Assembly: GCA_022576105.1 (NCBI GenBank)
Contig: JACZRM010000028.1
Span: 1-11,923, forward strand
Length of the DNA stretch: 11,923 nucleotides
Reading direction: 5' to 3'
Source of the DNA: Chloroflexota bacterium
GTDB lineage: Bacteria; Chloroflexota; Dehalococcoidia; UBA3495
Both the position numbers and the translations under genes were made by a program. The notes beneath the pieces were generated by a model. It had not been told where the DNA came from. It saw nothing but the letters and a program-made list of their open reading frames with translations, and searched no databases. Below, piece after piece: positions 7,269-11,923 of this stretch. How positions within the stretch are numbered: position 1 is the stretch's first letter; each line of letters begins with the position of its first letter.

Positions 7269-8701
7269 GCAACCGGCCGCTGGAAGGTATCCGAGTTGTG
7301 GACCTGAGCCGGGTGTTTGCCATGCCCTACTGCGGCGCATACCTGGCCGACCTGGGTGCTGAGGTTATCAAGATCGACACTCATCACAGTCAGTTTGTGG
7401 ATACCACCCGCACTCTCAACGGCCCCTATCCCGACAACGAACCAGGCGAGGAATACTGGGAGCAGGCTGGGACCTTTCACAGCCTGAACCGAGGCAAGCT
7501 CAGCCTGTCTCTGGACCTGCGCTCCGACGCCGCATTGGAAGTGCTAAAGAATCTGGTCGCCGTCAGCGATGTTGTCCTGGAAAACTTCACGCCCCGAGTG
7601 ATGCGCCGGTTCGGTCTGGACTACCCAAGCCTCAAGTCGCACCGCCCCGACCTGATTATGGCTTCCAATACCGGCTACGGGCACAGCGGCCCCTGGAGCA
7701 ATTTCGGCGCCATGGCCACCGCCCTGGAGCCGACCCACGGCGGCGGCGCGTTCATGGGCTACTTGGAACTAGACGCCGAACCAGACGCCCAGGGCCGCCT
7801 GCGTCCCGGCAGTGTTCCCAACAAAATTGCCAATTCTTACACCGACTTCCTGGCCAGTTGGACCGCGCAGCTGGCCGTGCTGGCCAGTCTCTACCATCGG
7901 GCTAAGACCGGCCAGGGGACCTGGATTGACCTGGCCATGTACCAGGTCGGAGTTTCATTCATCGGAGAGGGTTTGCTGGACTTCGGCTTCAACCAACGCC
8001 GGGACCGGCGGCTGGGCAACCGGCACGAGTTCCTGTCGCCCCACGGCTGCTATCCCTGCCAGGGCAAAGATGAATGGGTGGTTATCGCGGTGCGAGACGA
8101 TGTGGAGTGGCGCGCTTTCTGCCAGGCATTGCACTTGCCCGAGTTGAGCGACTCCGCCAGGTTCTACGACCCGATGGTGCGATACCAGAACCAGGATGAG
8201 TTGGACGCGCTGATCTCTGATTGGACTTCATCCAGAAGCCCATTTGATGTTATGGCATTGCTGCAAAATGCGGGCGTTCCCTGCGGGGCAGCCCTCAACG
8301 CAAAACAACTGCTGGCTGACCCTCACCTGAGAAACCGGGGCTACTTTGAATCGGTTGATCACCCGGCTGAAAGCGGCCTGGGACGGCGGGAGTACGTGAG
8401 CCGGGGATGGAAGCTTTCCCATGCGGAGGTGGGTATCAGGAAGCCAGCACCTCGCTTGGGTGAGGACAACGACTACGTTCTATCGCAGGTTCTGGGATTG
8501 TCGCGCCCGGACATAGACCAACTCTACCGAAGCAATGCGGTGGGCCAGAAGCTGCAGGGGGCTCAGACGCCAACTGTTGTGCCGTTGGAGGAACAGGCCG
8601 AACTGGGTTGGATTGCAAATTACGACCCCGAATACCGGCAGTTCCTATCTGACGTGGTGAATCCTGATGTAGTTGATACTGAGCGGCAGCCGGGCCATTG
8701 A
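7265..8701 (+). CDS. Family III (CaiB/BaiF) CoA transferase, catalytic Asp present, extended C-terminus
   Basis: The 478-residue product shows the family pattern: IRVVDLSRVFAMPYCGAYLA, GAEVIKID (31-38), SLNRGKLSLSLDL (73-85), VLENFTPRVM (104-113), GYGHSGPW (137-144) and TGQGTWIDLAMYQ (215-227). The nucleophile is present as D194 in NSYTDFLASW, at the position matching D169 of formyl-CoA transferase. It should move CoA between carboxylic acids in the cytoplasm. It runs some 50-70 residues past the usual family end, with an acidic tail (about 425-478) of unknown role. The ATG at 7265 overlaps the previous stop (ATGA) and has only a weak GGGG ahead of it, so translation is probably coupled. The asymmetric pair suggests a heteromeric enzyme like the two-gene family III transferases for benzylsuccinate (BbsEF) or malate (SmtAB). 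Confidence 0.92.
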   Translation: MSNRPLEGIRVVDLSRVFAMPYCGAYLADLGAEVIKIDTHHSQFVDTTRTLNGPYPDNEPGEEYWEQAGTFHSLNRGKLSLSLDLRSDAALEVLKNLVAVSDVVLENFTPRVMRRFGLDYPSLKSHRPDLIMASNTGYGHSGPWSNFGAMATALEPTHGGGAFMGYLELDAEPDAQGRLRPGSVPNKIANSYTDFLASWTAQLAVLASLYHRAKTGQGTWIDLAMYQVGVSFIGEGLLDFGFNQRRDRRLGNRHEFLSPHGCYPCQGKDEWVVIAVRDDVEWRAFCQALHLPELSDSARFYDPMVRYQNQDELDALISDWTSSRSPFDVMALLQNAGVPCGAALNAKQLLADPHLRNRGYFESVDHPAESGLGRREYVSRGWKLSHAEVGIRKPAPRLGEDNDYVLSQVLGLSRPDIDQLYRSNAVGQKLQGAQTPTVVPLEEQAELGWIANYDPEYRQFLSDVVNPDVVDTERQPGH

Positions 8702-8739
8702 CCACTGCTTGGCCTGCCGCGCTGTTCCACCCCGCTTTC

Positions 8740-8757
8740 GGCAAGGACGGCTTTGCC
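8740..8757 (+). terminator. Stem-loop 38 bases after the CoA transferase stop
   Basis: GGCAAGG pairs with GCTTTGCC-type sequence to give a 7-bp stem with one G-U pair and a 4-base loop. The following bases are CCAAAAG, not a U run, so intrinsic termination is uncertain. Confidence 0.3.
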
Positions 8758-8797
8758 CCAAAAGTAACTTGTGTTCCAACAACCGACGAATAACTTC

Positions 8798-8868
8798 ACC
8801 CGCTCATGGTTCGACGGGTCCGACTCTGTCGAGACTCTCGATGATATCGGAGCTCACCACGAACGGGT
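8798..8868. repeat. 71-base three-way-junction inverted repeat, copy C
   Basis: Outer arms of 13 bases (8798-8810 and 8856-8868) match in 11 positions, and both mismatches are G-U pairs in a minus-strand RNA. Inside are a TCGAC/GTCGA hairpin (8811-8832) and a 7-bp stem with one bulge and a GAT loop (8835-8852). Nearly every base is in a predicted stem or loop. The right arm contains the exact inverse of the 17-mer found at 4067-4083. Confidence 0.6.
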
Positions 8869-8889
8869 TTGCGCGTTTGCCCTAGGCCA

Positions 8890-8920
8890 CTTCGGCCAGC
8901 TCAGGACAGGCATGTCGAAG
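8890..8920. repeat. Dispersed repeat segment, CTTCGGC...CTCAGGACAGGC type
   Basis: Bases 8890-8916 match 4085-4111 in 23 of 27 positions without gaps. The ends CTTCG (8890-8894) and CGAAG (8916-8920) are complementary, and GACA/TGTC forms an inner stem (8905-8916). Confidence 0.65.
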
Positions 8921-9024
8921 GGCATCCTAAGATTATTCCAAAATCGAGACCTAAACCAGACTTTTGGAGCAAGGATTGCCAGAACTAGGGCGTCCGCCTC
9001 GCTTCATTCGGTTAAGCCGGATTT

Positions 9025-9945
9025 CTACCTACCCCTGAGTTTCGGGTCAAAAATGTCCCGCAGGGCATCCCCAGCAAACGCAAAGCCCAATACTGTCACG
9101 GAAATAGCCACTCCCGGGAAGATCAGGATCCAAGGAGAATCGACCATGTATTGAGCCGCTTGCCCGGTGAGCATCCGGCCCCAAGAAGGAGTCGGCTCTG
9201 AGATGCCCAGACCCAGGAAGCTCAGACCGGCCTCGGTCAGAATCGCGGTGCCGAACATTGAGGACATTATTATCAGAAAGGGCGCTACCGTATTGGGCAT
9301 CACGTGACGAAACATGATTCGGATGTCGGAGGCGCCAATGGCCCGCGCCGCTAGAGTGTAGTCCATTTCCCGTATGGCGATTACCGAGGAGCGAATTATC
9401 CGCACTCCCCGGGGGAAGATGGTGGCGGCAATGGCCAGGATCACGTTGGGGACTGTATTGCCAAAAACCGCTACTATCGTGAGCGCCAGGATCAAATCTG
9501 GGAAGGACATCCACATGTCCACAAACCGCTGCACCACGGCATCCAATTTTCCCATGAAGTACCCGGAGATTAACCCCACCACGGCGCCGGCTCCAGTACC
9601 AACGATCACGGCAAGAAAGCCCACCAACATGGAAATCCTAGCGCCATAGACCACTCGGGAAAACATGTCCCGTCCAAACTGGTCGGTGCCGAAGTAAAAC
9701 TCCGTGCCAGGAGCTACCCGCACCGCATCGTAATTCTGTTCCTGGTAGGTTTTGGGCGCAATCCAGGGCGCGAAAATGGCGGTGAAGAGCATCAGCGTTA
9801 CTATCGACAGGCCGATGGTGCCCATCGGCTTGGTACGCAGGTAATAGAGCGTATACGCCATGAATCCTGGGCGGCGACTGGACGTTGTCGTTAGTATCCG
9901 CTCGTGGATGGCCTCGGCGCTAGTAGTTTCGGGGCTAAGGGTCAT
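9025..9945 (-). CDS. ABC transporter permease, DppC/OppC type
   Basis: The 306-residue inner-membrane protein is one half of the channel of a peptide/nickel-type ABC importer. After a short cytoplasmic tail comes a membrane segment at about 42-62 (an OppC-N type extension). Then come the family signature FGTDQFGRDMFSRVVYGARI (85-104) and further membrane segments at about 105-128, 150-172, 220-242 and 272-292. The EAA loop that contacts the ATPase is at 196-218 (YTLAARAIGAS...FRHVMPN). It follows the DppB-like gene by 96 bases in the same direction. The ATG at 9945 has GGTGG four bases ahead (9950-9954), unusually close. No ATP-binding subunit gene follows; the operon ends here against the convergent spacer. 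The substrate cannot be decided. Confidence 0.93.
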   Translation of the reverse strand: MTLSPETTSAEAIHERILTTTSSRRPGFMAYTLYYLRTKPMGTIGLSIVTLMLFTAIFAPWIAPKTYQEQNYDAVRVAPGTEFYFGTDQFGRDMFSRVVYGARISMLVGFLAVIVGTGAGAVVGLISGYFMGKLDAVVQRFVDMWMSFPDLILALTIVAVFGNTVPNVILAIAATIFPRGVRIIRSSVIAIREMDYTLAARAIGASDIRIMFRHVMPNTVAPFLIIMSSMFGTAILTEAGLSFLGLGISEPTPSWGRMLTGQAAQYMVDSPWILIFPGVAISVTVLGFAFAGDALRDIFDPKLRGR

Positions 9946-10041
9946 TCCTCCACCTTGCTTGATCCCGGCCTTGGATTCACCACTGAACCAGGATCACGAT
10001 ACAGTTGTCCGCACCAGGACCGATCGAAATTCATATAACGG

Positions 10042-11004
10042 CTAGGTATACCGAATCCGTGGGTCCAGCCAGGCATACATCAAGTCCACCACCAGATTGG
10101 CCAACAACACGACAACGGCGATAAACATTACGATGGCCTGGATCACCGGGTAATCTCGCGCTCCCACCGACTGGATGAACAACCTGCCGATTCCCGGCAG
10201 GCCAAAGATCTGCTCGGTAATGATCTGGCCGCTCATCGCAAAAACAACTTCAAACCCGGCCAATGTAGTTACCGGCAGCAGGGCGTTGCGCAGCACGTGA
10301 CGCGATAGTACCCGCTTGGCGGTCAGGCCCTTGGAGTGAGCCGTTCGCACATAATCTTCGTGCAGCACCTCAAGTACCGATGACCGGGTCATGCGCAGAA
10401 TTTCGGCGGAGCTACGAGAGCCCACGATCAAGGCGGGCAGCCACAACACGCTGAGGTTTCGAAGCGGGTCGTCCCAAAGGTGCGCGTAGTAAATCGATGG
10501 TATCCAACCAAATACCGAAACCAGGAGGACGATGCACATCAGGGCCACCCAGAATCCCGGCATGGCTTGGAAGCCCATGCTGACCGAACGCAAAACATAG
10601 TCGACCCAAGTGTCCCGACGAACCGCCGCTATAACACCCAGGGTGGTTCCCATGACGCAGGCCAGGGCGACCGACAAAATTCCCAGCTCCAAGCTCATGA
10701 AGACGCGGTCAGCCATGCGTTCAACTACCGGCAGGCGGTTTTGCCAGGAGATTCCCAGGTCTCCCTGCAAAATGTTGAGTAGCCAGCGGCCATATTGGAC
10801 CGGCAGCGAACCGTCGAGTCCAAGCTGTTTTCGAATCCGCTCGAAGTCCTCCTCGGTCGCCATCGACTGGTCCCGAGCATCTCCCAGCAACAAGGCGGTG
10901 GCATAGTCGCCGGGGATGGAGTGAAGCATCATGAATATGAAAATGGAAACGCCGAAGGCGGTGGGGACGAAAAGGAGGAGTCGTCTTATCAGGTAAGCTC
11001 TCAT
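10042..11004 (-). CDS. ABC transporter permease, DppB/OppB type
   Basis: The 320-residue inner-membrane protein is the partner half-channel of the DppC-like permease. It opens with the family start MRAYLIRRLLLFVPTAFGVS, forming membrane segment 1 (about 9-29). The periplasmic stretch follows, with the GD-type motif (SIPGDYATALLLGD) and GDLGISW (81-87). More membrane segments lie at about 101-125, 137-165, 186-203, 247-270 and 288-310. The EAA loop is at 218-240 (YVRTAHSKGLT...RHVLRN). It ends with DLMYAWLDPRIRY, as usual for the family. The ribosome site ahead of the ATG at 11004 is weak. A 209-base gap with a strong stem-loop separates it from the binding-protein gene, so permease expression is probably lower than that of the binding protein. 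Confidence 0.94.
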   Translation of the reverse strand: MRAYLIRRLLLFVPTAFGVSIFIFMMLHSIPGDYATALLLGDARDQSMATEEDFERIRKQLGLDGSLPVQYGRWLLNILQGDLGISWQNRLPVVERMADRVFMSLELGILSVALACVMGTTLGVIAAVRRDTWVDYVLRSVSMGFQAMPGFWVALMCIVLLVSVFGWIPSIYYAHLWDDPLRNLSVLWLPALIVGSRSSAEILRMTRSSVLEVLHEDYVRTAHSKGLTAKRVLSRHVLRNALLPVTTLAGFEVVFAMSGQIITEQIFGLPGIGRLFIQSVGARDYPVIQAIVMFIAVVVLLANLVVDLMYAWLDPRIRYT

Positions 11005-11147
11005 TAGCTGCTTTTTCTCAGGTTCCTCTGCGTGAATTCGCTATGATCCAAGAAGGAGGCCCCTTACTGTCGGATGCTGCCCAAATTTACCGACTCCAAC
11101 CAACCCAGGTACCATCAATACGTACCCTACAGTAAATTGGATTGGAG

Positions 11148-11183
11148 GGTGGCCACCCACTCGAATCTGAGTGAGTGACCACC
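11148..11183 (-). promoter_or_regulatory. Intercistronic stem-loop between binding protein and permease genes
   Basis: Arms of 15 bases (11148-11162 and 11169-11183) surround a 6-base loop. In the minus-strand RNA all 15 positions pair, two of them as G-U; in the plus-strand RNA those two would be C-A mismatches. The hairpin therefore suits the transporter transcript. It begins about 30 bases after the binding-protein stop and has no U tract behind it. Attenuation of read-through or protection of the upstream mRNA 3' end fits better than full termination. A perfect 12-base palindrome GGGTGGCCACCC (11147-11158) lies within it. Confidence 0.65.
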
Positions 11184-11213
11184 GATGATTTTTCCGTCTT
11201 ATGGGTGGCTAGT

Positions 11214-11923
11214 CTAGATGCCGCCGGGATAGCCGGTCGTCTGACCGGAGGAACTCTTATCGTCCCTTAAAGACTCATCAATCCACAGCCCCTGGTACTT
11301 CATCCAGGAGCCATAAGGTGTCGGGAAGTGAGCGTATCCTCGCACCTCGGGCCAAAAAGCTACGGCTTCTTGCTCCCAGTAAACGGGGAAGATCATATAC
11401 TGCTCCATAGCGTACAACTGCATCTCGTCCGAAATAGCCTTCCGCTTTGCGAAGTCGACGGTGCTATCCACCTGGTCCAGCAACGCTTCCAGCTTTGCAT
11501 CGCAGTCGGTGCCCGGGGTCCACCGGTTTTCGATGGATGCACATCGGAGCCATCCACCCAGCCCCGCGCTGGGATCGTCAGCGGCCATGGTAGAGTTTCG
11601 GGGCAGGAAGTCTCCCCAAGTTCCGCCTTGCTCCTGGGTACGGTAGGCCACCGTCTCCACCAAGTCGAAGTCGGTCTTGACACCTAGCAGCCGCAACTGC
11701 TCTTGAATGAAGGTAGCGCGGGCCACAACCTGGGCGTCACTCTCCACCGTAAAGAGGTAGGTCTTGTCGAAGTCGAAGCTCTCTTCTTCTAGAATCTGCT
11801 TGGCTTCCGCCCGCTGAGCATCCATATCTTCGGCGCTGCACCAGCCGGGAACCGCGCAGCCGGCAGCCTCGTCCAGTTCCCCGGCACTACCGGGGGCGTA
11901 CAGGACGCCAGCAGAACCGAAAC
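11214..11923 (-). CDS. ABC transporter substrate-binding protein, family 5 (peptide/nickel type), C-terminal part
   Basis: The gene runs off the right edge; the last 235 codons are visible. The fragment has the family 5 layout near the C-terminus. A tyrosine/proline/glycine turn (AVPGWCSAEDMDAQRAEAKQ) leads into the helix that precedes the strand YLFTVESD. Then come the helix VVARATFIQEQLRLLGVKTD and a late segment with DDPSAGLGGWLRC. The ending ISDEMQLYAMEQYMIFPVYW corresponds to the usual Q-x-x-L-x-E-x-x-P-x-x-P pattern. Two spaced cysteine pairs (C22/C28 and C127/C140 of the fragment) could form disulfides, as expected for an exported protein. The last 15 or so residues are rich in Ser, Gly and Asp and look disordered. 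It should deliver substrate to the two permeases downstream. The signal peptide is outside the window. Confidence 0.9.
   Translation of the reverse strand, partial: FGSAGVLYAPGSAGELDEAAGCAVPGWCSAEDMDAQRAEAKQILEEESFDFDKTYLFTVESDAQVVARATFIQEQLRLLGVKTDFDLVETVAYRTQEQGGTWGDFLPRNSTMAADDPSAGLGGWLRCASIENRWTPGTDCDAKLEALLDQVDSTVDFAKRKAISDEMQLYAMEQYMIFPVYWEQEAVAFWPEVRGYAHFPTPYGSWMKYQGLWIDESLRDDKSSSGQTTGYPGGI

Larger units (their letters stand above)
8702..9024. other. Convergent, repeat-filled spacer between CoA transferase and permease genes
   Basis: This 323-base gap separates the end of the plus-strand operon from the end of the minus-strand transporter operon. It holds a stem-loop close to the CoA transferase stop (8740-8757) and two parts of the dispersed repeat family (8798-8868, 8890-8920). 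I see no gene. The structures probably help end transcription from both sides. Confidence 0.65.

Overview
The window looks like a moderately GC-rich chromosomal segment of a free-living heterotrophic bacterium. My best guess is Chloroflexota of the SAR202/Dehalococcoidia type. The guess rests on gene content (flavin monooxygenase, paired CaiB/BaiF CoA transferases, MmgE/PrpD protein, GMC oxidoreductase remnant, peptide-type ABC importer) and on dispersed palindromic repeats built around CTTCGGC...CTCAGGACAGGC. No rRNA or other marker gene is present, so the taxonomy is inference. I saw no tRNA, CRISPR array, intact insertion sequence or phage gene.

Layout. 1-266 (minus): N-terminus of a luciferase-like flavin monooxygenase that runs off the left edge, with a good sigma-70-type promoter at 318-346. 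461-1717 (minus): a complete glutamate dehydrogenase. 1718-2386: about 670 bases without a gene. 2387-3730 (minus): a complete MmgE/PrpD family protein. 3780-3980 (minus): a decayed C-terminal remnant of a GMC oxidoreductase. 3981-4980: about 1 kb without a convincing gene, holding two complex inverted-repeat elements and the likely promoter and leader of the next operon. 4981-8701 (plus): a tight three-gene operon of a double-hotdog MaoC-like hydratase and two family III (CaiB/BaiF) CoA transferases, with translationally overlapping junctions. 8702-9024: a convergent, repeat-filled spacer. 9025-11923 (minus): a peptide/nickel-type ABC importer, transcribed as binding protein (partial at the right edge), DppB-like permease, then DppC-like permease, with a strong stem-loop between the binding protein and the permeases.

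How the genes may work together. The plus-strand operon has the parts for activating an acid by CoA transfer and hydrating or dehydrating the CoA ester. Only the second transferase keeps the aspartate that carries CoA in this family; the first has leucine at that position. The pair may therefore be one heteromeric enzyme, as in other two-gene family III systems. The substrate cannot be read from the sequence. The MmgE/PrpD protein upstream could supply or use an unsaturated carboxylic acid, but it is on the other strand and lacks one His of the cis-aconitate decarboxylase active site. The ABC importer would bring in peptides or other small organic molecules, and glutamate dehydrogenase links amino-acid nitrogen to 2-oxoglutarate. 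The most unusual non-coding signal is a set of repeat elements in the gene-free gaps, each with an outer inverted repeat enclosing smaller hairpins.
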